A stretch of 64,000 bases of DNA from Acidovorax sp. Leaf160 (GCF_001424265.1 NZ_LMOV01000012.1:287050-351049); one strand, 5' to 3'; shown: positions 29,189 to 39,090, counted from the first letter of the stretch. Notes: generated from the sequence alone by a model not told the origin. A program made the numbers and translations.

Positions 29189-30285
29189 GACGGTTCCTCT
29201 TGTTTCAGTACCACCACGGTGGCGTCGTCACGGCCGCGCAGCTGGGTCCACACCAGCGCTGCGGCTAGCAGAGTGGGGTCGCGCGGCATGAGCGGCGCCA
29301 GGGCGGAGGCAGGCCAGCGCGATGCGATGCCGTCGGTGTGCACGAGCATCATGGCATGGGAGGGGAGCTCCTGCATGCTGGGCTGCTCGGTGCGCCGCAG
29401 CTGCACGCCGGCCGTGCCGTGCGGTGTCAGCATGCTCTTGTCGTACACGCCCGACATGACGCGGCCCAGGACGTTGCCCGCCCCGGTGAAGTGCAGCGCC
29501 TGGCCGCGTGTGGCGCGCAGCAGGAAGAGCGCTGCGCCGCGTGTGCCGTGCAGCGCCCGATGCAGGGTCTGCAAGAGTGCGGGCAAGGGGGCGAACGGGT
29601 CTCGTGCGAAGGCGGCCAGGGCGGTGTCGGAGGCGGCCGCCGCGTCGGGCCCGTGCCCCAGGCCGTCGCTCACCAGCAGCGTTGCGCTGTCGTAGTGGGG
29701 AAGGCCATCGACCGTGTCTTCCGAACCGCCCGCCTGGAGCGGCTCGACGCCTGGGGCGCCTTCGGCCGGCGCGCTGCCCTGGAGGGCCAGCGCCCAGCCG
29801 TCGCCGCAGACCGTCTCGCCCGGCGCAGCGAGGCGCACGGCACCGAGCCGGGCGCCGAGGGCCGGCGGTGCCACCCCCTGCGGGCGAACCCTGGCCAGCA
29901 CCAGCGTGCCCTGGGGCGACGAATGCACGTCGAAATCGTCGGCCATGCGCCGCAGCGCGCCCAGGCCCGTGCCCGGCGACCCGGAGCCGGTGGAGACGCC
30001 ATCGGTCAGCGACCGCTGCACGTCTGCCATGCCCGGGCCTTTGTCCAGGGCGATGACTTCCACCTCGCGCCAGGCCGGCTTGAAGGCGATCCACAGCTGG
30101 CCCTGCACCGCGTGGCGCACCAGGTTGGTTCCCAGTTCGGTCACCACCAGCGACAGGCGCCCGGCGTCCTCCTCGGACCAGCCCCAGTCGCCGATGGCGT
30201 GCGCGCAGTGGCGCCGCGCCTCGCCCACGCAGGTGGCGTCGCTGATCGCGAACGCCCGGTGCGACCAGCCGGTGATCACTTCCAC
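29185..30285 (-). CDS. fused HATPase (RsbT/RsbW-like) and PP2C (RsbX/SpoIIE-like) protein
   Basis: A 366-residue protein with two parts. Residues 1-130 form an HATPase_c_2 kinase-like domain (LVVTELGTNLVRHA as N-box, LDKGPGMADV as G1, TGLGALRRM as G2). Residues about 150-366 form a PP2C phosphatase (GDGWAL, LLVSDGLGHGPDAA, ending GRDDATVVVLK) with the Asp residues that bind metal. In Bacillus the RsbX phosphatase resets RsbR and RsbS, so a similar reset role is inferred. The GTG start overlaps rsbT by 10 bp and the end overlaps the histidine kinase start by four. Confidence 0.86.
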   Translation of the reverse strand: MEVITGWSHRAFAISDATCVGEARRHCAHAIGDWGWSEEDAGRLSLVVTELGTNLVRHAVQGQLWIAFKPAWREVEVIALDKGPGMADVQRSLTDGVSTGSGSPGTGLGALRRMADDFDVHSSPQGTLVLARVRPQGVAPPALGARLGAVRLAAPGETVCGDGWALALQGSAPAEGAPGVEPLQAGGSEDTVDGLPHYDSATLLVSDGLGHGPDAAAASDTALAAFARDPFAPLPALLQTLHRALHGTRGAALFLLRATRGQALHFTGAGNVLGRVMSGVYDKSMLTPHGTAGVQLRRTEQPSMQELPSHAMMLVHTDGIASRWPASALAPLMPRDPTLLAAALVWTQLRGRDDATVVVLKQEEPS

Positions 30286-30680
30286 TTGGTGATGCTCACG
30301 CAGGTGCCCTGGCCCGGGGCAGAATCGATCATGAAGTCGTTGACCAGCCGCTTGCTGCCCGGAAGCCCCAGGCCCATGCCCGACTTGGAGGTGTAGCCGT
30401 CCGTCATGGCCATGGCGATGTCGGCGATGCCGGGCCCTTCATCCTCGAAGTGCAGGCGCAGGCCCTGGCGCATGCCGGCCTCGACCAGCTCCCAGCGCAT
30501 GCGGCCGCCGCCGCCGTGGATCAGCGTGTTGCGCGACAGTTCGCTGGCGGCGGTCACCATCTTGGTCTGGTCCACCAGCGACAGCTTGAGGGTCTGGCAC
30601 AGGGTCCGCACGGTCTGCCTGGCCGCGACGATGTGCTGCTCGGACGCGAGCGGCAGCGTCCCGGTGCGCTCACCGGACAC
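30276..30680 (-). CDS. rsbT: stressosome switch kinase RsbT
   Basis: A 134-residue serine/threonine kinase of the HATPase fold, the same size as Bacillus RsbT. The N-box is AASELSRNTLIHGGGG, G1 is FEDEGPGIADIA and G2 is GMGLGLPGSKRLVNDF. In known systems RsbT sits on the RsbR/RsbS core, phosphorylates both on stress, is released, and activates a downstream partner (RsbU in Bacillus). No rsbU is present here, so the released RsbT may act on the fusion protein or the kinases encoded next. The GTG start at 30680 overlaps the rsbS stop by 11 bp. Confidence 0.9.
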   Translation of the reverse strand: MSGERTGTLPLASEQHIVAARQTVRTLCQTLKLSLVDQTKMVTAASELSRNTLIHGGGGRMRWELVEAGMRQGLRLHFEDEGPGIADIAMAMTDGYTSKSGMGLGLPGSKRLVNDFMIDSAPGQGTCVSITKWK

Positions 30681-31044
30681 CCTGGGCCTCCGCCTCGCTG
30701 CGGCGCAGCAGTTCCATGCCGCGCTCCACGTTCAGGGCGGTCTTCACGCCATTGAGCGAGAGGCCGAGTTCCACCAGCGTGATGGCCACGGCCGGCTGCA
30801 TGCCGACCACCACGGTGGTGGCCGAAAGAATGCGCGCGATGCCCGAAATGCTGGCCAGCATGCGGCCGACGAAGGAATCGACGATCTCGAGCGCCGAGAT
30901 GTCGATCATCACGCCGCTGGCGCCGGTCTGCGCGATGCGCTCGGCCAGATCGTTCTGCAGCGCCATGGCGGTCTGGTCCTGCATGTCCACCTGAATGGTG
31001 ACCAGCAGCGTCTTGCCCATGCGAAGAATTGGAACGCGGTCCAT
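30670..31044 (-). CDS. rsbS: stressosome scaffold protein RsbS (STAS)
   Basis: A 124-residue single STAS domain protein. VMIDISALEIVDSFVGRML carries the Ser (Ser57) in VDSF, the likely counterpart of the Ser phosphorylated by RsbT in Bacillus RsbS. VVGMQPAVAITLVELGL is the second conserved block. Together with RsbR it should build the stressosome core that holds RsbT. ATG 31044 lies 31 bp after the rsbR stop, and the 3' end overlaps rsbT. Confidence 0.91.
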   Translation of the reverse strand: MDRVPILRMGKTLLVTIQVDMQDQTAMALQNDLAERIAQTGASGVMIDISALEIVDSFVGRMLASISGIARILSATTVVVGMQPAVAITLVELGLSLNGVKTALNVERGMELLRRSEAEAQGVR

Positions 31045-31075
31045 GGTGTTGCCTTTGCCTGTTCGGGTGGCGCGG

Positions 31076-31918
31076 TCAGTCCGCGCGGCGGGTGACGTGC
31101 CAGCCCGTGCGTTGCAGCGCCACGCGCAGGGCGTCGGCCAGTGTGGCCTTGGTGCCGATGCCGTCCAGGTCGATGCCCAGGTGCACGATGGTCTGCGCGA
31201 TCTGGGGACGGATGCCGCTGATGATGCAGTCCGCCCCCATCAGCCGGATGGCCGTGACGGTCTTGAGCAGGTGCTGGGCGACCAGCGTGTCCACCGTTGG
31301 CACGCCCGTGATGTCGATGATGGCCAGTTCGGCCTCGGTTTCGACGATGCGCTGCAGCAGGGTTTCCATCACCACCTGGGTGCGGTTGCTGTCCAGGGTG
31401 CCGATCATCGGCACGGCCAGCACGCCGTCCCAGAGCTTGACCACGGGGGTGGACAGCTCCAGCAGCTCTTCCTGCTGGCGGACGATGATTTCCTCGCGCA
31501 CCTGCTGGAAGCTCGTGACCGTGTGCTGGGCCATGCGGTCGACCAGCATCGTGGCCGACCAGATGGCGGCCATCATCGTCTCCGGCTCGGCCATCAGCCG
31601 CTTTTGCAGCGCCGAGAACAGCGGGCGCTTGAGGGCCAGCACGAAGAGGCTGGTGGCGCCGGCCGTCTGGCCCTGGGCCGCGCGCGAGCGGGAGAAGTCG
31701 CTCAGCACCTGCTGCAGGTCGGCCCACTCGCGGCTGCCGAAATTTTCGGGCTGTGCGCCTGCCTGCAGCGCCTTGCTCAGCGCGGTCAGAATCTGGGAGG
31801 CCTCGCTCTGGGCGCTGCGGCCGAGGCCGGTGTCGCTGGCGCGGGCCTCGTCAAGCCACAGTTGCAGGAGCGCGTTGGCGTCCTCTTCGCGCAGGAGGTT
31901 CTGGATGTGGGTTGTCAT
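31076..31918 (-). CDS. rsbR: stressosome sensor RsbR (RsbR N-terminal domain plus STAS)
   Basis: A 280-residue protein and first gene of the operon. Residues 1-150 are an all-helical sensor domain of the RsbRD type (NLLREEDANALLQLWLDEA, LDSN further on), which would protrude from the stressosome. Residues about 155-280 form a STAS domain with AIIDITGVPTVDTLVAQHL and GIRPQIAQTIVHLGIDL. Thr204, Thr208, Thr211 and Thr243 are the candidate phosphorylation sites; alignment is needed to say which match Bacillus RsbRA. ATG 31918 is preferred to the longer frame at 32065. What the sensor detects cannot be read from sequence. Confidence 0.9.
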   Translation of the reverse strand: MTTHIQNLLREEDANALLQLWLDEARASDTGLGRSAQSEASQILTALSKALQAGAQPENFGSREWADLQQVLSDFSRSRAAQGQTAGATSLFVLALKRPLFSALQKRLMAEPETMMAAIWSATMLVDRMAQHTVTSFQQVREEIIVRQQEELLELSTPVVKLWDGVLAVPMIGTLDSNRTQVVMETLLQRIVETEAELAIIDITGVPTVDTLVAQHLLKTVTAIRLMGADCIISGIRPQIAQTIVHLGIDLDGIGTKATLADALRVALQRTGWHVTRRAD

Positions 31919-32196
31919 AAAAAAATGGAAAAGGGGTAGGGGCCGGGGCAGCGAGACAGGGACTCGGGCGTCACACCCGATGAGAGGGAGCCGCGCTGCC
32001 CGCACAGGCCGAACCATTGTAGGACCCGTAACCAAGCGTTTCCGCCCAAAACGAGCAGCGGACATGGCGGGACAAACCCTTTCTGTTCCCCCTATCGGAA
32101 ATCGCCATCTCTCCTAAGCTGGCGGCTTCCCGCCGGCCTTGATCGACATCGCCAGCACCCCCCCAGTCACAACCCCATCCAACCAGGCTCCACGCC

Positions 32197-32769
32197 ATGA
32201 CACCCTTGATCTCCGGTATCGCTTCGGTGGCCTCATTGCTGCTGAATGTCAGCAAGGCTTCGGCCCGCTCGGGGCCGACTGCCGATGAGGCCACGGCTCG
32301 ACAGGCTCCGGCACCGTCGGCGCGGGTGTCGCTGAGCGCCGAAGCGCAGAAGGCCCTGGGGGCTGCGGGGCAGGGCGTGCGGGTCGACGCGCTGCCGGCC
32401 GGTGTATCGCCGGCCGACGCGCAACGTTCGGTTTCCGCTGCGGACTTCCGCGAACTGCTGAGCCAGTTCTGCGCCACGGAGAGCGAGCAGGCGTCGCTGG
32501 CCGCGGGCTTCGATGCCAACAAGGACGGGAGCGTCAGTGCGGAGGAATTCATGCAGGGGCTTTCGCGCGCGGCGGCATCGGCAGGCACGGGCGCCGGGGC
32601 CGGCGCCACAGGCACCGCCGCGCTCGGTGGGGCGGGCGGCGAGGCTTTCACCCAGTCGCTGTTGCAGCTGCTCGATCGCCAGGGGCAGGCGAACGGCGTC
32701 GTGAGCCAGTCCGAGGTGGCCGGGCTCACCACGGCGTTCGCCGGATTGCAGTCACTGCGCAGGTCGTGA
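32197..32769 (+). CDS. EF-hand protein
   Basis: A 190-residue protein. Residues about 107-119 form a canonical EF-hand loop, DANKDGSVSAEEF, with Ca2+ ligands at the expected positions. A second, degenerate loop follows (DRQGQANGVVSQSEV). The N-terminus has a hydrophobic stretch (LISGIASVASLLLNV) but no clear cleavage site, and the rest is Ala/Gly-rich. Such proteins are common in Burkholderiales, with unknown roles. It is divergent from the stressosome operon (278 bp between starts) and ends at a strong terminator. A link to stress signalling is possible but rests on position only. Confidence 0.78.
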   Translation: MTPLISGIASVASLLLNVSKASARSGPTADEATARQAPAPSARVSLSAEAQKALGAAGQGVRVDALPAGVSPADAQRSVSAADFRELLSQFCATESEQASLAAGFDANKDGSVSAEEFMQGLSRAAASAGTGAGAGATGTAALGGAGGEAFTQSLLQLLDRQGQANGVVSQSEVAGLTTAFAGLQSLRRS

Positions 32770-32793
32770 GCCGCATCGGCTGCGCCACGCAAA

Positions 32794-32814
32794 AACGGCG
32801 CCCTGGGCGCCGTT
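32794..32814. terminator. terminator after EF-hand gene
   Basis: A perfect palindrome, AACGGCGCCC and GGGCGCCGTT separated by one T, is flanked by A-run and TTT. It lies 25 bp after the EF-hand stop, between convergent genes, so it may act in both directions. Confidence 0.7.
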
Positions 32815-32860
32815 TCCGCTAGCGGGCGGCGGGCTGTGCAGCCCCGCCAGAGTCGCATCG

Positions 32861-33019
32861 TCAGATCCTGCCCATCAGCAGCAGCACCAGCAGGATCACC
32901 ACCACCAGGCCGATACCGCCGCTGGGACCGTAACCCCACGAACGGCTGTGGCCCCAGGTCGGCAGCACACCAATCAGGATCAGGATGAGGACGATGAGCA
33001 GCAGCAGGGAGATCGACAT
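32861..33019 (-). CDS. DUF3309 small membrane protein (52 aa)
   Basis: Too short for many gene finders. It starts with ATG at 33019 and ends with TGA at 32861-32863. It has two hydrophobic segments, SLLLLIVLILILIGVLP and GLVVVILLVLLLMG, joined by the conserved WGHSRSWGYGPSGG linker that marks the family. Members are 50-60 residues long, widespread in proteobacteria and of unknown function. It is convergent with the EF-hand gene. Confidence 0.88.
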   Translation of the reverse strand: MSISLLLLIVLILILIGVLPTWGHSRSWGYGPSGGIGLVVVILLVLLLMGRI

Positions 33020-33349
33020 GGTTGGTTCCTTCGTTGTTGTGATTCAGCCCGCTGCGCAGGAAGACGCTGCGGGTCGGCGACATGCCTGGCTGCATTGTTG
33101 GAGGGGGTCGCAGGCAAGTTCGCAGGCGGCACGCGTGCGGCCCTGTCAGGCTTTTCCGACACCGTGCGTGGGTTGGCGGGTGCTCCACCCTGCGGGTGGG
33201 GGTGTCAATTTGCTATCGGTGTGATAGCTGGTGGCGGCAGCCTGGAGGGGCTGCCGACAGGAAAGCCGGCTGCGGCACGCTGGTGCTGCTGCGGCTGGTT
33301 CGGCCGGCAGGGCTGGTACGACGGGCAGGGCTGATACGACAGGTACGGA
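33020..33349. other. 330-bp gap with repeat fragments
   Basis: No gene is seen. A TTTGCTATCGGTGTGATAGC fragment (33211-33230) is a short copy of the interspersed repeat, and an 18-bp CAGGGCTGGTACGACGGG unit is repeated twice (33308-33341). The promoter of the DUF3309 gene should lie near 33025-33070, but I see no convincing -35/-10 pair. Confidence 0.5.
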
Positions 33350-35188
<1,839 letters not shown>

Positions 35189-35261
35189 GGTACGGAGACT
35201 CCTGGGCAACGGGCGATGTTACGGTGCACGGCCTGGCCGCGCCCGGCTGCCGGCCAAAGCC

Positions 35262-35975
35262 CTATGCAGCGGACGACGCGGCAGCAGCGGGCGCCTTCGC
35301 GGCCTGCGGATAGACCACGGTGATGCGCGGCACGGCCTTCACACCCAGCTGCCGGGCCAGGAAGTCGGCAAGAAAACCGGTCAGGCTCTTCTCGCACAGC
35401 GCCACCACGGCCGGGTCGGCCGCCAGCGCCGCGCCCTGGGCCTGCGCCCGGCGCGCGGCTTCTTCCTGCAGGCGGATGACGGCCGCTTTCTCGTCGGTCA
35501 GCAGGCCGCCCGAAAGCACGCGGTGGCGCAGCTGGGTCACGGCCGGCGTGGCCACCAGCGCCGGGCGGGCCAGGTGCACTTCCAGGCCGCGGGGCGTGTC
35601 CTTCAAGGTGTAGCTCCCTGGGCGCAGGTCATAGCCGAAAGCATATTCGGCGGTGTAGGAGATCGCCACCACGCCGGCCGATGCGAAGCCGAGCAGCGAC
35701 TTCTCCACGATCTGCGTGGTGCTCTCTTCGCGCACCACCGTGGCCGTCAAGAGCTTCATCTGCTCGGCCAGGCGGGACTGCCCCGCGGTGAGGTAGTTGG
35801 TGTAGCGCGTATAGCCCAGCAACTCGTCCTGCGTCGTCTCCACCTGCCGCTGCAGGGCCGACACCTCGCCCATCGCCGCCCGCAGGCGGGACTGCATCCA
35901 CCAGCCACCCGCCAGCGCGCCCAGCAGGGCCAGTGCCAGCACGGTGACGAGCAGGGAAGCATTGCCCGGTCTCAT
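35262..35975 (-). CDS. membrane-anchored protein of unknown function
   Basis: A 237-residue protein I do not recognise with certainty; it may be DUF4230-like. One N-terminal membrane segment (VTVLALALLGALAGGWWM) is followed by a coiled-coil-like stretch (about 30-65). A folded domain comes next (SYTAEYAFGYDL, VHLARPALVATPAV) and an Ala/Pro-rich tail ends the protein. The topology suggests a periplasmic body held in the inner membrane. It lies upstream of the ABC exporter by 73 bp on the same strand, so it may be co-expressed. Confidence 0.75.
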   Translation of the reverse strand: MRPGNASLLVTVLALALLGALAGGWWMQSRLRAAMGEVSALQRQVETTQDELLGYTRYTNYLTAGQSRLAEQMKLLTATVVREESTTQIVEKSLLGFASAGVVAISYTAEYAFGYDLRPGSYTLKDTPRGLEVHLARPALVATPAVTQLRHRVLSGGLLTDEKAAVIRLQEEAARRAQAQGAALAADPAVVALCEKSLTGFLADFLARQLGVKAVPRITVVYPQAAKAPAAAASSAA

Positions 35976-35985
35976 GACGGGTTCT

Positions 35986-36050
35986 CTTTTGCTATGAATA
36001 TAGTAGCTGGATGTGCTTATCCATCAAGCGCTGCGGGCCATTTTGGCTTA
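35986..36050 (+). repeat. interspersed GATAGC repeat copy (well-preserved)
   Basis: TTTTGCTATGAATATAGTAGC is followed by ATGTGCTTATCCATCAAGCG and CTGCGGGCCATTTTGGC. It fills the gap between the unknown protein gene and the CopD-like gene and touches the latter's stop codon. It serves as one of the clearest copies for defining the block order. Confidence 0.8.
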
Positions 36051-36518
36051 TAGCGGCAGCACGGCCGCCACCACGGTGGCCACCCCCAGCGCCAGGTTCA
36101 CCCCGACCCAGGTGCGGATCGACGCCAGCGCCCGGCCTCCCGCTGCCCAGTCGCCCGACGCGGCCGCCACGCGCAGGCGCTTGTAGAGCGCGAAGCGGAT
36201 GTGCCCGAAGATCGCGATCATCACCAGCCCGAGCGTGGCCATGATCGTCCACGACAGCGGCATGGCGAACGCGCCGCCTGCCTGCACGGTGGCCTTGGCC
36301 ACGCGGCCGACCATCCAGAGACCCGACGCCAGCATGACGGCGGCCGCCACGGCCACCGCCGCGAAAAAGCGTTTCAGCACCGCCACCATCAAGGGGATGC
36401 GCGCGGAGGGGTCCAGCGCCATCGCGGCCGGGCGCATAAAGAAGTGCGCGAAGACCATGCCGCCCACCCAGACGATGGCAGCCAGCAGGTGGGCGAGTTT
36501 GAGCAGGGCGTAGAGCAT
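36048..36518 (-). CDS. CopD-family membrane protein
   Basis: A 156-residue inner-membrane protein with four hydrophobic helices. LKLAHLLAAIVWVGGMVFAHFFMRP is the conserved first helix with His (residues about 7-31). ASGLWMV and RIRTW-like endings resemble the CopD/YozB-like group linked to copper or heme. A metal role is not proven. ATG 36518 opens MLYALLKLAH. It is divergent from the iron-related operon that starts at 36705; the two promoters share about 187 bp. Confidence 0.83.
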   Translation of the reverse strand: MLYALLKLAHLLAAIVWVGGMVFAHFFMRPAAMALDPSARIPLMVAVLKRFFAAVAVAAAVMLASGLWMVGRVAKATVQAGGAFAMPLSWTIMATLGLVMIAIFGHIRFALYKRLRVAAASGDWAAGGRALASIRTWVGVNLALGVATVVAAVLPL

Positions 36519-36672
36519 GGGGCGGTTCCTTGGAGTGGTGCGAAGCAGGCCCCGAACGTGCGCGCAGGCGCAGCGGCCGGCGACGGGGCGGGTGCGGGCG
36601 ACGATACCAGCAGCTTCCGACAGGCTGGGCCAAGCCGGCCGGCCGCCAAGGGTTTCCGGAGCAATGCGGGCA

Positions 36673-36693
36673 TAATGCAAATCAATCCCATTA
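36673..36693 (+). promoter_or_regulatory. Fur-box-like palindrome
   Basis: The 21-bp TAATGCAAAT-C-AATCCCATTA matches itself in seven of ten arm positions and ends 12 bp before the DUF3649 start. It resembles degenerate Fur sites (AATGAGAATCATT-like), and the genes behind it belong to an iron-uptake family set. GCATAAT at 36670-36676 may serve as -10. Confidence 0.5.
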
Positions 36694-36704
36694 ACGACCA
36701 CGCC

Positions 36705-37001
36705 ATGGCAGCTGCTGCAGTCCCCCGCCTTCAGATCGTCTCGCGCATTGCCGCGGGGGTGGTGGGCGGCTATGCCTTCACCTGGGGCTTCGTCGCCTTG
36801 TCGATCGCGCTGCTGTTCGCCGCGCGGCTCGAGTTCCACGACGCCGAGGCGCTCGGGACGATCACCGGCTTCCTCGTGTTTCTCACCGTCTTTCTTTGGG
36901 CATTCGCGGCAGCCAGCGTGGCCCGGGTGTGGGCCGTGCTGGTGGTGGGCGGGGCGTTGATGGCGGGCGCCGCGTCGCTCGTGCAGCGCGCCCTCCTGTG
37001 A
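36705..37001 (+). CDS. DUF3649 / iron-uptake-associated membrane protein
   Basis: A 98-residue protein with three hydrophobic segments (GVVGGYAFTWGFVALSIALLF is the first). I assign it to DUF3649 from length, topology and its place before a PepSY protein and a DUF3325 protein. This trio often accompanies siderophore receptors, though no TonB-dependent receptor is in the window. ATG 36705 is chosen; ATG 36675 lies inside the Fur-like site. The exact role is unknown. Confidence 0.78.
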   Translation: MAAAAVPRLQIVSRIAAGVVGGYAFTWGFVALSIALLFAARLEFHDAEALGTITGFLVFLTVFLWAFAAASVARVWAVLVVGGALMAGAASLVQRALL

Positions 37002-37052
37002 GCCGCCCCCGGCTGCGTACCACCCTTCGTCCGTGCGATAGGAACCCTTTCG

Positions 37053-38765
37053 ATGTTCAGTAACTTCCGGCTTGCCATGGCCTGGCTGCACACCTGGTTC
37101 GGCCTGGTGATGGGCTTCGTGCTGATGGTGGTGTTCTTCTTCGGCGCGCTGTCGGTGTTCGACCGCGAGATCGACCGCTGGGCCATCCCGCAGACCCGCT
37201 TCGAGCCTCAGCCCATGCCGTCCTTCGACCGCATGCTGCGGCCGATCTTCCAGTCGATGCAGCCCGATGCGGCCAATGTGGAGCAGGCACGCAGCCGCGT
37301 GAATGGGCCGATGGCCAAGGAATTTCCGGTCAAGAGCTGGGGTGCCTACACCACCCACCGCGACCCGGTGCTGGGCATCTTCGCCGGCTTCGAGCTGCCC
37401 AACGCCAAGGACCCCGAGGACACCGTCTGGGGCCTGCGCACGGTCGATCCGCGCAACGGCCAGACGCTGCCCGACGACCACCTCAAGATCGGCAGCCAGT
37501 TCTTCTATCCGCTGCACTACAGCCTGAACCTGAACTGGATGAACCTGGGCATCTGGATCGTCGGCTTCGCCGCGTTGATCATGCTGGTGGCGCTGGTGAG
37601 CGGCGTCGTCATGCACCGCAAGATCTTCCGGGAGCTGTTCACCTTCCGCCCGAAGAAGCACACCCAGCGCAGCGCGCTCGACCTGCACAACCTGACGGGC
37701 GTGGTGGCGCTGCCGTTCCACTTCATCTTCGCCTTCTCCGGACTGGTGATCTTCGGCTCCACCTATTACTTCCCCATCACGCACACGCAGCTGCACCCGT
37801 TGCACGAGCTGCACGAAAAGCACGAGGCCGAGGAAACCGGCCTGCCGCACGAGCGCGCCGGGGTGGCCGGGCCGCTGGCATCGGTCGATGCCATGGTGGC
37901 CGAGGCCCAGCGGCGCTGGGCCGAGTCCGGCAAGGCGGGCGACGTGGGCTTCCTGAACGTGCAGCATGCGGGCGACGCCAACAGCTATGTCAGCGTCTAC
38001 CGCGCCGGTACCGACCGCATCGCGCTGGTGGGCGACGGCATCCACTTCAAGGCCGCCACCGGCGAGGTGCTGCGCGTGGACCCGCCGCTCACCGCCGTGG
38101 CGAGCGTCAACACCTTCCTGACCGGCCTGCACCTGCAGCACTTCCGCCATTGGCTGCTGCGCTGGCTCTATGTGCTGGGCGGCCTCTCGGGCTGCATCTG
38201 CATTGCCACGGGCTTCATCTTCTTCGTCGAAAAACGCAAGCGCCAGCACGCCAGGCAGGGCGTCACCGGGGCGCGCTGGGTCGATGGCTTCGCTGTCGCC
38301 ACCGTCACCGGCATGGTGGTGGCCGCCCTCGCCATGCTGATCGCCAACCGCCTGCTGCCCGACCAGATGCCGCCCGGCTGGGCCGGCAAGGGCGACTGGG
38401 AGCGCTACGCCTTCTGGGGGGCGTGGCTGCTGGCTTTTCTGCACGGGCTCTGGCGCACTGCGCCGGTCGCCCAGGCGCGTGTCGCGCCGGCCTGGCGCGA
38501 GCAGTGCTGGGCGATCGCCGTGCTGGCCGTGGCGGCGGTGCTGCTCAACTGGCTGACGACCGGCGACCACCTGCTGCGCACCATCGGCGCCGGCTACTGG
38601 CCGGTGGCCGGGCTGGATCTGGCGATCCTGTCCAGCGCCCTGATCGCCCTGCTGGCAGCACGCAGGCTCAAGCGCCGCGCGGACGGTGCGCCGCTGGTCG
38701 ATGCGGCCAAGGACACCGGCCGGTCCAGCCCGAAGGCCCCGCATCCGGAGGCCGCCCGTGCCTGA
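37053..38765 (+). CDS. PepSY-associated transmembrane protein (siderophore/iron reductase type)
   Basis: A 570-residue inner-membrane protein. The first helix MAWLHTWFGLVMGFVLMVVFF and the HLHNLTG-like DLHNLTGVVALPFH and MHRKIF contain the His residues typical of the PepSY_TM family. A periplasmic domain lies between helices 1 and 2 (about 35-170). The C-terminal part has four more helices (GGLSGCICIATGFIFFVEKR). Relatives such as FpvG or the PiuB group help release iron from siderophores by reduction. Substrate identity is open. AGGAA precedes ATG 37053, and the 3' end overlaps the DUF3325 gene. Confidence 0.88.
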   Translation: MFSNFRLAMAWLHTWFGLVMGFVLMVVFFFGALSVFDREIDRWAIPQTRFEPQPMPSFDRMLRPIFQSMQPDAANVEQARSRVNGPMAKEFPVKSWGAYTTHRDPVLGIFAGFELPNAKDPEDTVWGLRTVDPRNGQTLPDDHLKIGSQFFYPLHYSLNLNWMNLGIWIVGFAALIMLVALVSGVVMHRKIFRELFTFRPKKHTQRSALDLHNLTGVVALPFHFIFAFSGLVIFGSTYYFPITHTQLHPLHELHEKHEAEETGLPHERAGVAGPLASVDAMVAEAQRRWAESGKAGDVGFLNVQHAGDANSYVSVYRAGTDRIALVGDGIHFKAATGEVLRVDPPLTAVASVNTFLTGLHLQHFRHWLLRWLYVLGGLSGCICIATGFIFFVEKRKRQHARQGVTGARWVDGFAVATVTGMVVAALAMLIANRLLPDQMPPGWAGKGDWERYAFWGAWLLAFLHGLWRTAPVAQARVAPAWREQCWAIAVLAVAAVLLNWLTTGDHLLRTIGAGYWPVAGLDLAILSSALIALLAARRLKRRADGAPLVDAAKDTGRSSPKAPHPEAARA

Positions 38766-39090
38766 TGCGTTGACCTACACGCTGGCGCTGGCCGCCAGTG
38801 GGACGGGGCTGGCCTGGCTGGCCCTGTCGATGGACGTGCACTGGGAACAGGTGCGCGGCGAGGGCGACGCCCTGACGCGCTCCACCGCCGTGCGGCTGCG
38901 TTGGCTGGGTGCCGTGGCGCTGGTGGCGTCGCTCGCGCTCTTCATTTCCGTGGACCACCCTTCGATGGCCTCGCTGGTCTGGTTCATGTCGCTGGCCGGC
39001 GGCGCGCTGGCCGTGGCCTTCACCCTGACCTGGAACGCGCACTGGCTGCGGCCCCTGCTGGCCTGGGCCGGTCGCCGCAGCACGCTCTGA
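38758..39090 (+). CDS. DUF3325 membrane protein
   Basis: A 110-residue protein with three to four hydrophobic helices, starting at GTG 38758, which overlaps the PepSY gene stop by 8 bp. LAWLALSMDVHWEQV and LRWLGAVALVASLAL match the DUF3325 pattern. It is the last gene of the DUF3649-PepSY-DUF3325 operon and most likely forms part of the same membrane complex. Function is unknown. The 273 bp that follow hold no gene I can support. Confidence 0.8.
   Translation: MPDALTYTLALAASGTGLAWLALSMDVHWEQVRGEGDALTRSTAVRLRWLGAVALVASLALFISVDHPSMASLVWFMSLAGGALAVAFTLTWNAHWLRPLLAWAGRRSTL

Noticed and set aside
36048-38744. Minus-strand frame of 898 codons
   Set aside because: Only the terminal 156 codons (CopD-like) are real. 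The rest is opposite the PepSY gene.
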